Below are positions 25,523 to 33,966 of a stretch of 64,000 bases of DNA, one piece after another; positions within the stretch are counted from its first letter, which is position 1, and each line of letters begins with the position of its first letter. The stretch comes from Clostridia bacterium. Lineage in GTDB: Bacteria > Bacillota > Clostridia > Christensenellales > Aristaeellaceae. Below the pieces are notes generated by a model. That model was not told where the DNA came from. It did no database searches and saw only the letters and a program-made list of their open reading frames with translations. The stretch is from positions 1-64,000 of the forward strand of contig JAFWES010000088.1 of NCBI GenBank assembly GCA_017512805.1, given 5' to 3'. The translations under genes were made by a program, and so were the position numbers.

Positions 25523-26962
25523 TTATTCGTGAAACAGGTCGTTCATTGTAATCTGAGAATCGACCAATGCGCTGTATTTTCCTGGTTTGATCCCGTAGAG
25601 GGTGACGAATGTGCATCGCAGATTCTTTTTTGTTTTCTGCTCTCTGCGAAACAGTTCGGTCCGTTCCCGTATAGACTCCATCAGCGCTTTGCTTATGATA
25701 TATTCAGATTGTGAGTACTTCATTTCGCACAGGTTCATGACCTGATCGCTCCGGTCAAGAATCAAATCGATTTGTCCACCTTTCCACTGCACACCATCCC
25801 GATCAACATGGGATTTACAATTCCAGGCATAGGCGTTGGACAAGATCCCGGAAATACCAAGCGCGTGCTTCATCTGGGCAATATGATGCAGGCATACCTG
25901 CTCAAAAGCATAGCCCTGCCAGGCGTTTATAACACCGCTTTGGCCCAGATGTGTCCAAAAGGACGGATCCTGCCCGTCGTGATGCTCGACAAACCTGAGA
26001 TGAAACAGCGTAAACATATCCGTAAGCTGATAGACTTTTCCTCTTTCCTTTTTGACGGGATCAGCATATACTCTGAGAAAATCACATTTATTCAGGTTCT
26101 CCAGCGTTTTACTGAGAGGACCACCACTCAGTCCGGTATGCGACGATATCTCTTCTCTGGTAAGTCCTTTGAGTCTGACTGAAAGCGCTTCAATGACCTT
26201 ATGATAATTCAAACTGTCACTGAAGAGCGAACGAAACAGGAAATCATATTCTGTTCTTAAGGGAGCGTTTTCTGCAAAAAACAGCGTGTCCACATTGACG
26301 GACAAAGCCAGCTCCGGGTCCAGCATCTCAAGATAGTAGGGAATTCCACCGAAGATCATATAAGCCTGCAGAAGCTGATGCCTTTCGTAATTCATCTGCT
26401 TGACGCCATTCAAAAATACCTCTACCTCATGCAGCGTGAAAGGAGCCAGGTAAATAGACCTGCTTAAACGCCCATACAGGCCGCCTTTATCGCCAATCAG
26501 CCTGTCAAGCATCCAGGTTGTAGCAGAACCGCAGACAAACAGCTTCAGCCTGACTTTCTCTTTTCCCCATGCGTTCCAGAACCTCGAAAAAGCGGAAAGG
26601 AAGCCGCTGTTTACCGTATCCATCCAGGGAAGCTCATCCAGGAAGACAGTGACACATTCTTTATGCAAAGACAGGAGATAAATGCGAAGACGGTCAAAGG
26701 CCTCAAACCAATCAGAGGGTATACCCGCATCGCAGGATGTGTATGCGTTCAATTCTTTCTGAAACTGATCACGTTGCACGTGCCCTGGTTCCCTATAGAG
26801 TCCTGTGAACTCAAAATCGATTTCATCACCCAGCGTTTCTCTGATCAGGTACGTTTTACCGACCCTTCGTCTTCCGTATACAGCAACCAATTCTGATTTT
26901 TCTGACTGATAGTATCGCTTCAGCAGTTTGATCTCTTTTTCTCTCCCGACCAGCTTACTCAT
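25523..26962 (-). CDS. AAA-type ATPase with C-terminal PD-(D/E)XK/DUF234-like domain
   Basis: A 479-residue protein of the archaeal-type ATPase_2 group. Walker A is YGRRRVGKT near residue 31 and Walker B is TVFLDELPW near 107. A sensor-like FVCGSATTWM and a winged-helix region (LTREEISSHTGLSGGPLSKTL) follow. The C-terminal part has an Asp plus Glu-x-Lys arrangement in QIDLILDRSDQVMNLCEMKYS, as in PD-(D/E)XK-like domains often labelled DUF234. Function in this common family is not established; association with mobile or genome-maintenance loci is frequent. It has its own promoter and is bracketed by long inverted repeats. Confidence 0.88.
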   Translation of the reverse strand: MSKLVGREKEIKLLKRYYQSEKSELVAVYGRRRVGKTYLIRETLGDEIDFEFTGLYREPGHVQRDQFQKELNAYTSCDAGIPSDWFEAFDRLRIYLLSLHKECVTVFLDELPWMDTVNSGFLSAFSRFWNAWGKEKVRLKLFVCGSATTWMLDRLIGDKGGLYGRLSRSIYLAPFTLHEVEVFLNGVKQMNYERHQLLQAYMIFGGIPYYLEMLDPELALSVNVDTLFFAENAPLRTEYDFLFRSLFSDSLNYHKVIEALSVRLKGLTREEISSHTGLSGGPLSKTLENLNKCDFLRVYADPVKKERGKVYQLTDMFTLFHLRFVEHHDGQDPSFWTHLGQSGVINAWQGYAFEQVCLHHIAQMKHALGISGILSNAYAWNCKSHVDRDGVQWKGGQIDLILDRSDQVMNLCEMKYSQSEYIISKALMESIRERTELFRREQKTKKNLRCTFVTLYGIKPGKYSALVDSQITMNDLFHE

Positions 26963-27011
26963 GGTTTCCTCCTTGGATCAGAATCATTCCATCCATTTAC
27001 CATCCTGTAGG

Positions 27012-27040
27012 ATTATAGTGTTTTCTGAACTCCCCGTCAA
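27012..27040 (-). promoter_or_regulatory. Promoter of the AAA-ATPase gene at the inner edge of the right inverted repeat
   Basis: Minus-strand TTGACG (27040-27035), a 17-base spacer and TATAAT (27017-27012) precede the ATG by 50 bases. The first base of the -35 box coincides with the last matched base of the inverted repeat. Confidence 0.78.
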
Positions 27041-27362
27041 GGACCCTCATCCTTAAGTACCAAAAAAACATAGCTTAAGGATAAAAGTCGATATTAATAC
27101 ACGGATTCGCTTCCGTTGCTTTAATTTCAATAAAAAACTCCTGACTTCAAAGAAAATAGAAATAGACCCATATCCCTAAGCCGTCCAAAACCCATACTTA
27201 AGGATAAAGGTTCCGTCATGAAAAAGGAGACAGAGAACCGTCCCCTGTCTCCCTTAGACTGAAAAAGGAGACAGAGAACCGTCCCCTGTCTCCTCTTGCG
27301 GAGGGCTGTACGCAATCGTTGCGGATGACTTGAAGTATGGATGAATTTATTGTAAAATAGGC
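27040..27362. repeat. Right arm of the long inverted repeat, with two REP palindromes
   Basis: It mirrors the left arm at 24845-25097. Differences include about 60 extra bases that hold a second REP copy (27267-27293, after 27226-27252) and part of a decayed acetyltransferase tail. The outer end TTGTAAAATAG pairs with CTATTTTACAA of the left arm. Left and right arms enclose the ATPase gene and the chimeric HicB-like fragment, about 2.5 kb in all. Confidence 0.8.
27306..27344 (+). pseudogene. Remnant of a GNAT acetyltransferase 3' end
   Basis: Thirteen codons read LYAIVADDLKYG and a stop, close to the LYAILAEDR end of the intact acetyltransferase at 22145-22741 and to common RimJ-type C-termini. 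No upstream coding sequence remains; the REP palindrome abuts it. A similar shorter remnant lies on the minus strand at the outer edge of the left arm. A terminator-like hairpin follows at 27359. Confidence 0.5.
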
Positions 27363-27406
27363 CCGCTCGCGATCAATGAGAGCGGGCCTGTTTAATGTTG
27401 TTTTTT
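27359..27406 (+). terminator. Intrinsic terminator downstream of the acetyltransferase remnant
   Basis: AGGCCCGCTC and GAGCGGGCCT form a ten-pair stem, followed by GTTTAATGTTGTTTTTT. It fits a terminator for the decayed acetyltransferase and lies just before the metallophosphoesterase start. Confidence 0.65.
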
Positions 27407-27423
27407 ACGGGAGGCGGAGCGGC

Positions 27424-28365
27424 ATGAATGAATACCGGGGGAAGCACAGTTCCTCCGAACTCCCCTGGGCGGTGGCTGCCACCGCCCATTCCCATTACCG
27501 GTCTCGGCACGGGGCGCGGAACCGGCGGCGCCGGATCTGGCGGTTTCTGATCCTGGCGGCGGTGCTGGCGATGCTGATCTGGCCCTTCGCATCCGCCCGG
27601 ATGCTGTCGGTCGACCGGGCGCGGATTCAGAGCGAGGACCTGCCGGCGGACATCGGGCACCTGCGGATCGTTTACGTGTCGGATGTGCATTACGGATTTT
27701 TCTATACGGACGGGCAGATGGCGTCCCTGGTGAACACGATCAACGGCCTGCGGCCGGACCTGGTGCTCTTCGGCGGCGATATGGGGGACAGCCCCGAGGC
27801 GGCGATCTCCTTTTATTCGAAGCTGCCCTCGGTTCACGCCCGGTACGCGATGCTGGGCGTGTTGGGGGACCGGGACCACGGCGGGGACAACCTGCAGCGG
27901 GACAAGGTGACCGAGGCCATGCGCAGCGCGGGGGTGATCCCGCTGGTGAACGCCCTGAGCCCCGTGCGGGTGGGGACCAGCGTCATCTACGTGGCCGGGC
28001 TGGACGACACGCAGGCCGGGGCGCCAAACCTGGAGGCGCTTTCCGCCGCCGCAGGCGCGTCGGACTATGTGATCTTTTTGAGCCATAACCCATCGGTGAT
28101 CCCCGACGCCCAACGGGCGACGGACCGGGCCGGGCGGCTGGGCTGGTTTGACCTGGCGCTGTTCGGGCACACCCACGGGGGGCAGATTCTGAACCTGGGG
28201 CCCCTGATGGGCATCGGGGAGGACGTGGAGGACCGGTACCGGGGCGGATGGCTGACGGAAAACCGCAGCAACCTGCTGATATCCAACGGCGTGGGGACGG
28301 AGACGATCCCGGCCAGGCTGCTGCGCCCGGCGCAGATTCACTGCATTGATGTTTCCCGGCCCTGA
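27424..28365 (+). CDS. Membrane-anchored metallophosphoesterase (YkuE-like)
   Basis: A 313-residue calcineurin-like phosphoesterase. A basic segment (RNRRRRIWRF) and one N-terminal helix anchor it, with the enzyme outside the membrane. Metal-binding motifs run YVSDVHYG, FGGDMGD, then GVLGDRDHGG where GNHD is usual, FLSHNP, and GHTHGGQ. The Asn-to-Asp/Arg change in the third motif may alter catalysis. The start at 27424 has GGAGGCGGAG upstream; an earlier ATG at 27376 has no site. YkuE-type enzymes act on phospho-lipids or related substrates; the target here is unknown. The ECF transporter ATPase follows after 49 bases. Confidence 0.85.
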   Translation: MNEYRGKHSSSELPWAVAATAHSHYRSRHGARNRRRRIWRFLILAAVLAMLIWPFASARMLSVDRARIQSEDLPADIGHLRIVYVSDVHYGFFYTDGQMASLVNTINGLRPDLVLFGGDMGDSPEAAISFYSKLPSVHARYAMLGVLGDRDHGGDNLQRDKVTEAMRSAGVIPLVNALSPVRVGTSVIYVAGLDDTQAGAPNLEALSAAAGASDYVIFLSHNPSVIPDAQRATDRAGRLGWFDLALFGHTHGGQILNLGPLMGIGEDVEDRYRGGWLTENRSNLLISNGVGTETIPARLLRPAQIHCIDVSRP

Positions 28366-28414
28366 CCCGGAGCGGGCGGGGCGGAAACAGACAGGAAAAC
28401 AAGGAGGACGGAGC

Positions 28415-29269
28415 ATGGAGGCACAGCTTCGCATATCGGCAGAGGACATTTCCTATACCTACGAGGAGGCGCCCTCCCCTGCCCTGTCACACGTGCGGGC
28501 GGAGATCCGGGAAGGGGAATTCGTGGCCGTGCTGGGGCATAACGGATCCGGGAAATCCACCCTGGCCAAGCTGATGAACGCCCTGTATATCCCCACGGAG
28601 GGGCGGATGCTGGTTTGCGGGTTTGACACGGCGGACGAAGCCAACGTATGGGAGGTCCGCCGACGGGCGGGGATGATCTTCCAGAACCCGGACAACCAGA
28701 TCGTCGCCACGGTGGTGAAGGAAGACGTGGCCTTCGGGCTGGAGAACCTGGGCGTGCCCACGGATGAGATGATCCCCCGGGTGGAAAGCGCGCTGGCGGC
28801 GGTGCGCATGAGCAAATACGCCGATTCCGCGCCGCATATGCTCTCCGGCGGACAGAAGCAGCGGGTGGCCGTGGCGGGGATCCTGGCCATGGAGCCCTCG
28901 GTCCTGATCGCCGACGAGGCCACCGCCATGCTGGACCCCTCCGGGCGGAAGGAGGTTCTGGAGACCGTGAAGGCCCTGAACCGGACCAAGGGCATCACGG
29001 TGGTATGGATCACCCACTTCATGGAGGAGGCCGCCCAGGCGGACCGGATCATCGTGATCAACGGCGGGGAGGCCGTGCTGGAGGGGACGCCCCGGGAGGT
29101 TTTCCCGGAGGCGGACAAAATGCGGGAGATGCACCTGGACGTGCCCCGGATGACCGGGCTGGCCGCGGAGCTGCGGGCGGCCGGGATGCCGATCCGCGCG
29201 GACGTGCTGACGGTGGAAGAGATGGTGGAGGAGGTGAAGCGCGTATGTCCATTGAAGTCCGGCACCTGA
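28415..29269 (+). CDS. ecfA1: ECF transporter ATPase A1
   Basis: A 284-residue energy-coupling-factor ABC ATPase. It has Walker A LGHNGSGKSTLAKLMNAL, the Q-loop FQNPDNQIVA characteristic of EcfA1, signature MLSGGQKQRVAVAGIL and Walker B VLIADEATAMLDP, plus the H-loop WITHFMEEA. With EcfA2 and EcfT it powers vitamin or metal uptake through exchangeable S-components encoded elsewhere. The ATG at 28415 follows AAGGAGG by eight bases. The end overlaps ecfA2 by 25 bases. Confidence 0.96.
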   Translation: MEAQLRISAEDISYTYEEAPSPALSHVRAEIREGEFVAVLGHNGSGKSTLAKLMNALYIPTEGRMLVCGFDTADEANVWEVRRRAGMIFQNPDNQIVATVVKEDVAFGLENLGVPTDEMIPRVESALAAVRMSKYADSAPHMLSGGQKQRVAVAGILAMEPSVLIADEATAMLDPSGRKEVLETVKALNRTKGITVVWITHFMEEAAQADRIIVINGGEAVLEGTPREVFPEADKMREMHLDVPRMTGLAAELRAAGMPIRADVLTVEEMVEEVKRVCPLKSGT

Positions 29270-30108
29270 GCCATGTGTACGGGGAGGGCAGCGCGATTCG
29301 CACCGTCGCCCTGGAGGACATCTCCTTCACCGTGCGGGAGGGGGAATTTGTCGGCATCGTGGGCCACACGGGCAGCGGCAAATCCACGCTGGTGCAGCAT
29401 CTGAACGGGCTGCTGAAGCCCACCTCCGGCCAGGTCCTGGTGGACGGGGAGGATCTGAACGGGGAAAAGGTCAACCGCCGGGCCCTGCGGCAGCGGATCG
29501 GGCTGGTGTTCCAGTATCCGGAGTATCAGCTGTTCGAGGAAACGGTGGCGAAGGATATCGCCTTCGGCCCGAAGAACCAGAAGCTGGAGGCGGCGGAGAT
29601 CGACCGGCGGGTGCGCAAGGCGATGGAAAGCGTGCGGCTGGATTACGATACCTACGCGGAGAAGAGCCCCTTCGAGCTCAGCGGGGGCCAGATGCGCCGG
29701 GCTGCCATCGCGGGCGTGCTGGCCATGGAGCCGGAGGTGCTGATTCTGGACGAGCCCACCGCGGGGCTGGATCCCCGGGGGCAGGACCGGATTCTGAGCA
29801 TGCTGGAGGACCTGCGGGAGAAGGAGCACAAGACCATCCTGATGGTCAGCCACTCCATGGAGGACATGGCGCGGCTGGCCGACCGGCTGCTGGTGATCTC
29901 CGGCGGGAAGCTGGCCGCGGACGGCAGCCCCCGGGAGATCTTTTCGGATCCGGCGCTTATGACCTCCGTCGGGCTGGACGTGCCGGAGGCGGCGAAGCTG
30001 TGCATGGCCCTGCGGGCGGCGGGATACGACCTGCCGGAGGACCTGTATAAGCCCGAGGAACTGCGGGAGCGGATTCTGGCGATATGGAAGGAGGGGGCGG
30101 CGTGCTAG
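29245..30108 (+). CDS. ecfA2: ECF transporter ATPase A2
   Basis: The 287-residue second ATPase begins MSIEVRHLSHVYGEGS. It has Walker A VGHTGSGKSTLVQHLNGL, the EcfA2-type Q-loop FQYPEYQLFEETVAKDIAFG, signature LSGGQMRRAAIAGVLAM and Walker B VLILDEPTAGLDP. The start at 29245 is placed inside the ecfA1 end, with GGAGGTGAAGCGC upstream; the frame is open well before it but without family sequence. The heterodimer EcfA1-EcfA2 docks on EcfT coupling helices. Confidence 0.96.
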   Translation: MSIEVRHLSHVYGEGSAIRTVALEDISFTVREGEFVGIVGHTGSGKSTLVQHLNGLLKPTSGQVLVDGEDLNGEKVNRRALRQRIGLVFQYPEYQLFEETVAKDIAFGPKNQKLEAAEIDRRVRKAMESVRLDYDTYAEKSPFELSGGQMRRAAIAGVLAMEPEVLILDEPTAGLDPRGQDRILSMLEDLREKEHKTILMVSHSMEDMARLADRLLVISGGKLAADGSPREIFSDPALMTSVGLDVPEAAKLCMALRAAGYDLPEDLYKPEELRERILAIWKEGAAC

Positions 30109-30896
30109 GCAATATCACCATGGGCCAGTATTACCCGGTGGACAGCCCGGTGCACCGTCTGGACCCGCGGACAAAGCTGATCCTGACGATCGCGTTCATC
30201 GTGGGGGTGTTTCTGGTCCACTCCCTGTGGGGATACGCGCTGGTTTTCGGATTCGTATACATGACGGCGAGGGTGGCGCGCCTTCCCTTCCGGATGCTGC
30301 TGAAGGGGCTCAAGCCCCTGCGGATCATCCTGGTCATGACCTTTCTGCTGAACCTGTTCTTTACCGCGGGGGACGATGTGCTGGTTTCGTTCTGGATCAT
30401 CCGCATCACCCGGGAGGCCCTGCGGCAGGCGGTGTTTTACTCGCTGCGGCTGCTGTTTCTGGTGATCGGGACGTCGGTCCTGACCCTGACCACCTCCCCC
30501 GTCGCGCTGAGCGACGCGCTGGAGATTCTGATGGGCCCGCTGAAGAAAATTCATTTCCCCGCCCATGAGCTGGCCATGATGATGACCATCGCGCTGCGGT
30601 TCATCCCGACGCTGCTGGACGAGACGGACAAGATCATGAAGGCCCAGATGGCCCGGGGCGCGGATTTCGAGAGCGGAAACCTGCTGAGCCGGGCCAAGGC
30701 CATGGTGCCGCTGCTGGTGCCGCTGTTTGTGTCCGCCTTCCGGCGGGCCGGGGACCTGGCCATGGCCATGGAGAGCCGGTGTTATCACGGGGGCGAGGGG
30801 CGGACGAGGTTCCGCGTCCTGAAATTCGGGAAGCATGACGCGCTGGCCGCTGGCATCATGGTGGTGTTTCTGGCTGTGATTGTGCTGATTCCCTGA
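30102..30896 (+). CDS. ecfT: ECF transporter transmembrane component T
   Basis: A 264-residue membrane protein opening LGNITMGQYYPVDSPVHRLDP, as in group II EcfT. It has about five to six helices. The coupling-helix signatures QMARGADFE and MESRCYHGGEGRTRFR are present; these Ala-Arg-Gly-type motifs contact the two ATPases. GTG at 30102 is preferred, with AAGGAGGG upstream and overlapping the ecfA2 stop; an ATG at 30084 is the alternative. truA follows after 16 bases, the common bacterial order. Confidence 0.95.
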   Translation: MLGNITMGQYYPVDSPVHRLDPRTKLILTIAFIVGVFLVHSLWGYALVFGFVYMTARVARLPFRMLLKGLKPLRIILVMTFLLNLFFTAGDDVLVSFWIIRITREALRQAVFYSLRLLFLVIGTSVLTLTTSPVALSDALEILMGPLKKIHFPAHELAMMMTIALRFIPTLLDETDKIMKAQMARGADFESGNLLSRAKAMVPLLVPLFVSAFRRAGDLAMAMESRCYHGGEGRTRFRVLKFGKHDALAAGIMVVFLAVIVLIP

Positions 30897-30912
30897 GGAG
30901 TGAAGAAAGACA

Positions 30913-31707
30913 ATGAAGGAGCCGAAGCGGATTCTGCTCAGCGTGGAATACGACGGGACGGGCTACGCCGGATGGCAGCGGCAGGAAAACGGGCTGGCGG
31001 TTCAGCAGGTGCTGGAGGAAACGCTGTCCCGGGCCTGCGGGGAAGCCATCACTGTCACCGGATCCTCCCGCACCGACGCGGGGGTTCACGCGCTGGCCCA
31101 GCAGGTCCATTTCGACACCCGGTGCTCCATCCCCGCGGAAAAATTCCCCTTTGTGCTGAACACCATGCTGCCTCCGGACATCCGGGCGCAAGCGGGGCGG
31201 GAGGTGCCGATGGCGTTTCACGCCCGGTTCCTGGCCTGCGGAAAGACCTACACCTACCGGATCCTGAACCGACGTCACGGCAGCGCGCTGTGGCGGAACA
31301 TGAGCTGGCATATCCCGGTGCCCCTGGACACCGACGCCATGAAGGCTTCCCTGCCGGCCCTGCTGGGCACCCACGATTTTGCCGCCTTTCAGGCGGCGGG
31401 AGGAACGGCGAAGACCACGGTCCGGACGCTGGAACGGGCGGAGCTCCAAAAGGAGGGGGACCGGATCACCCTGGTGATCGCGGGAAACGCATTCCTGTAC
31501 AACATGGTCCGGATCATCGCCGGCACCCTGGCCGAAATCGGCCTGGGGCGCCTGAGACCGGAGGCCTTCGCGGAGGCCCTGGAGAGCGGGAACCGGCTGT
31601 CGCTGGGGATGACCGCGCCGCCCCAGGGGCTGGAGCTGACGGAGGTACGGTATCCGCCGGAAGCCTTCACTGATCCTGCTTCCCTGAGATGGCACAGCGA
31701 ATCATAA
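30913..31707 (+). CDS. truA: tRNA pseudouridine(38-40) synthase
   Basis: A 264-residue protein matching TruA in length. The N-terminus LLSVEYDGTGYAGWQRQ is diagnostic. The catalytic Asp is residue 55 in SSRTDAGVHA. HARFLACGKTYTYRI and FLYNMVRIIAGTL are further family marks. The enzyme converts uridines 38-40 in tRNA anticodon arms to pseudouridine. It is co-transcribed with the ECF module. Confidence 0.97.
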   Translation: MKEPKRILLSVEYDGTGYAGWQRQENGLAVQQVLEETLSRACGEAITVTGSSRTDAGVHALAQQVHFDTRCSIPAEKFPFVLNTMLPPDIRAQAGREVPMAFHARFLACGKTYTYRILNRRHGSALWRNMSWHIPVPLDTDAMKASLPALLGTHDFAAFQAAGGTAKTTVRTLERAELQKEGDRITLVIAGNAFLYNMVRIIAGTLAEIGLGRLRPEAFAEALESGNRLSLGMTAPPQGLELTEVRYPPEAFTDPASLRWHSES

Positions 31708-31724
31708 CCGTTCTGGAGGAATAT

Positions 31725-33341
31725 ATGCTCAGACTGAATAATTTCCCCGTTCCCCTGGATTATACCGACGAAAGCCTGAAAGCCCTGCTGCTGAAAAAGC
31801 TGGGGCTTTCTTCGAATCAGCTGCTTTCCTGGACGCTGGTGAAGCGCAGCGTGGACGCCCGGGACAAGGGGGACATCCGCTTCGTGCTGAGCCTGGACCT
31901 GGCCGTAGCCGACGAGGCGGCGGCCCTGAAGCGGAACAAAGCGCTGACCCGGGTGGAGGAAAAACCGCTGCCTCCCCTGCCCTCCCCCCGCTTCGTCCAC
32001 CGGCCGCTGGTAGTGGGGGCCGGTCCGGCGGGGCTTTTCTGCGCCCTGACGCTGGCCCGGGCCGGGGCCAACCCGATCCTGATCGAGCGGGGAAAGCGAG
32101 TGGAGGAGCGGCGGCAGGACGTGGAGCGGATGGCCGCGGAGGGAATCCTGGACCCGGAATCCAACGTCCAGTTCGGCGAGGGCGGGGCCGGCGCGTTTTC
32201 CGACGGAAAGCTGACCTGCGGGGTCAAAAGCCCCTATACCCGCACCGTGCTGGACACCTTTGTGGCCCACGGGGCGCCGGAGCAGATTCTGATCGATCCC
32301 AAGCCGCATATCGGCACGGACCGCCTGCGGCCGGTGGTGGCCGGGATCCGGGAGGAGATCCTCTCGCTGGGGGGAACGGTGTGGTTTGAAACCCGGATGG
32401 AGGATCTGATCACCGAGGACGGACGGGTCGTGGGGGCCCGGATCCTGCGGGAGGGGCAAATCCGGGAGATCCGAACGGACGCGGTGTTCCTGTGCGTAGG
32501 ACATTCCGCCCGGGATACGCTGGAGCGGCTGCACCGCTCGGGGGTGCGCATGGAGCAGAAGCCCTTCGCCATGGGGGTGCGCATCGAGCATCCCCGGAGC
32601 CTGATCGACCGGAGCCAGTATGGCCGGTTCGCCGGGCATCCCCGCCTGGGGCCGGCGACCTACAAGCTGACCTGGCACACGCCGGACGGCCGGGGGGTCT
32701 ACACATTCTGCATGTGCCCGGGAGGGCATGTGATCGCCGCCGCCTCCGAGCCGGAGGGCGTGGCGGTGAACGGGATGAGCTTCCACGCCAGGGACGGGGA
32801 AAACAGCAACTCCGCCCTGCTGGTGGGCGTGCGGCCGGAGGATTTCGGCGATCCGGAGGATCCGCTGGCCGGCATCCGGATGCAAAGGCGCATTGAAAAA
32901 GCCGCCTGGCAGGCGGCGAATGGAAAGGCCACGGGAGTGCCCGGCTTTCTGGCCCCCGCCCAGCGGGTGGAGGATTTTCTGGCCGACCGGGCCACGGCGC
33001 GGTTCGGGGACGTGCGCCCCTCGTACCGGCCGGGGGTGGTTCCGGCGGATCTGCGGGCAGTGCTGCCGGACTTCATCATCCGGAACCTGAAGATGGCGCT
33101 GCCGGCGCTGGATCGGCAGCTGCGGGGCTTTGCCATGCCGGACGCGGTGCTGACCGGGCCCGAAACCCGGTCCTCCTCCCCGGTGCGCCTGCCCCGGGAG
33201 GCGGACGGCCGGGCCGAGGGGCTGGCGGGGCTGTATCCGGTGGGCGAAGGGGCCGGCTATGCCGGCGGGATCGTCTCCGCCGCGCTGGACGGCATCGCCG
33301 CGGCGCGGAGCGCCCTGGGCGCGTCAGCCCTGAAGGGATAA
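31725..33341 (+). CDS. FAD-dependent dehydrogenase (COG2509-type)
   Basis: A 538-residue flavoprotein. After an N-terminal domain of about 95 residues (RLNNFPVPLDYTDESLKALL) there is a dinucleotide-binding VVGAGPAGLFCALTLARAG. NVQFGEGGAGAFSDGKLTC and the C-terminal YPVGEGAGYAGGIVSAALDG are typical of the NAD(FAD)-utilizing dehydrogenase family with unassigned substrate. The ATG at 31725 follows GGAGG. The gene ends inside a 39-bp tandem repeat shared with the convergent tdk. Confidence 0.9.
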   Translation: MLRLNNFPVPLDYTDESLKALLLKKLGLSSNQLLSWTLVKRSVDARDKGDIRFVLSLDLAVADEAAALKRNKALTRVEEKPLPPLPSPRFVHRPLVVGAGPAGLFCALTLARAGANPILIERGKRVEERRQDVERMAAEGILDPESNVQFGEGGAGAFSDGKLTCGVKSPYTRTVLDTFVAHGAPEQILIDPKPHIGTDRLRPVVAGIREEILSLGGTVWFETRMEDLITEDGRVVGARILREGQIREIRTDAVFLCVGHSARDTLERLHRSGVRMEQKPFAMGVRIEHPRSLIDRSQYGRFAGHPRLGPATYKLTWHTPDGRGVYTFCMCPGGHVIAAASEPEGVAVNGMSFHARDGENSNSALLVGVRPEDFGDPEDPLAGIRMQRRIEKAAWQAANGKATGVPGFLAPAQRVEDFLADRATARFGDVRPSYRPGVVPADLRAVLPDFIIRNLKMALPALDRQLRGFAMPDAVLTGPETRSSSPVRLPREADGRAEGLAGLYPVGEGAGYAGGIVSAALDGIAAARSALGASALKG

Positions 33342-33398
33342 GCGTTCCTGTTCCCGGATGCGTCAGCCCTGAAGGGATAGGCCTTCCTGTTCCCGGAT
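33321..33398. repeat. 39-bp tandem duplication at the convergent ends of two genes
   Basis: Units 33321-33359 and 33360-33398 differ at only two bases. Unit one encodes the end of the dehydrogenase (ASALKG, stop). Unit two, read on the minus strand, encodes the end of thymidine kinase (GLSLQG, stop). Confidence 0.92.
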
Positions 33399-33956
33399 GC
33401 GCTGCTTCCAGCATTTATGGCACAGGCCCACATAGGTATCATTCCCGCCCAGGAGCACCTGGCCGCCGGAGGTGACGATGTGTCCCTCTCCGTCCAGGCG
33501 GGCGTTGACGGTGGCCTTGCTGCCGCAGGAGCAGATGGTTTTGATTTCCGTGATGGAATCCGCCAGCTCCATCAGGCGGGCGGAGCCGGGGAAGAAATGG
33601 GTCAGGAAATCCGTCCGCAGGCCGAAGCAGAGCACCGGCAGATTCTCCTCATCCACCAGGGCCCGAAGCTCGTCCACCTGGGCCGGGGTAAAGAACTGGG
33701 ATTCGTCGGCGATGATCACGTCCCGCTTTCCGGCCCGGGCGTAGGCTTCCCGGATGCTGTCCCGGGGGTTGATCACGTCCGCGCGGTTTTCCAGGCCGAT
33801 GCGGCTGCGGATGATGTCCGCCCCGTCCCGGGTGTCGATGCCGGGCTTGATCAGCCAGACCGACATGCCCCTCTCCTCATAATTGAATTTGGTAATCAGG
33901 GCCTGGGCGGATTTGGATGAACCCATGACCCCGTATTTAAAATAGAGCTTCGCCAT
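33363..33956 (-). CDS. tdk: Thymidine kinase (type II, TK1-like)
   Basis: A 197-residue TK1-like enzyme that phosphorylates thymidine for dTMP salvage. The P-loop is GVMGSSKSAQAL (residues 9-20), a Ser-for-Gly variant of the usual GxMxSGKS. The DESQFF motif holds the catalytic acid. A zinc site is formed by ICSCGSKA and LCHKCWK, and the lasso region by ITEIKTICS. It is followed upstream by udk, giving a pyrimidine-salvage pair. Confidence 0.94.
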   Translation of the reverse strand: MAKLYFKYGVMGSSKSAQALITKFNYEERGMSVWLIKPGIDTRDGADIIRSRIGLENRADVINPRDSIREAYARAGKRDVIIADESQFFTPAQVDELRALVDEENLPVLCFGLRTDFLTHFFPGSARLMELADSITEIKTICSCGSKATVNARLDGEGHIVTSGGQVLLGGNDTYVGLCHKCWKQRIREQEGLSLQG

Positions 33957-33966
33957 GTTGCACTCC

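Noticed and set aside
22742-27293. Repeated GGAGACAG palindromes as a possible CRISPR array
   Set aside because: Spacing is irregular (hundreds to thousands of bases), orientation varies, and no cas genes are present. REP-like elements fit better.
27127-27315. Small minus-strand ORF across the REP copies of the right arm (and similar ORFs near 22.7 and 24.9 kb)
   Set aside because: Their shared RRQGTVLCLL segment is only the translation of the palindromic repeat; there is no independent support for a gene.
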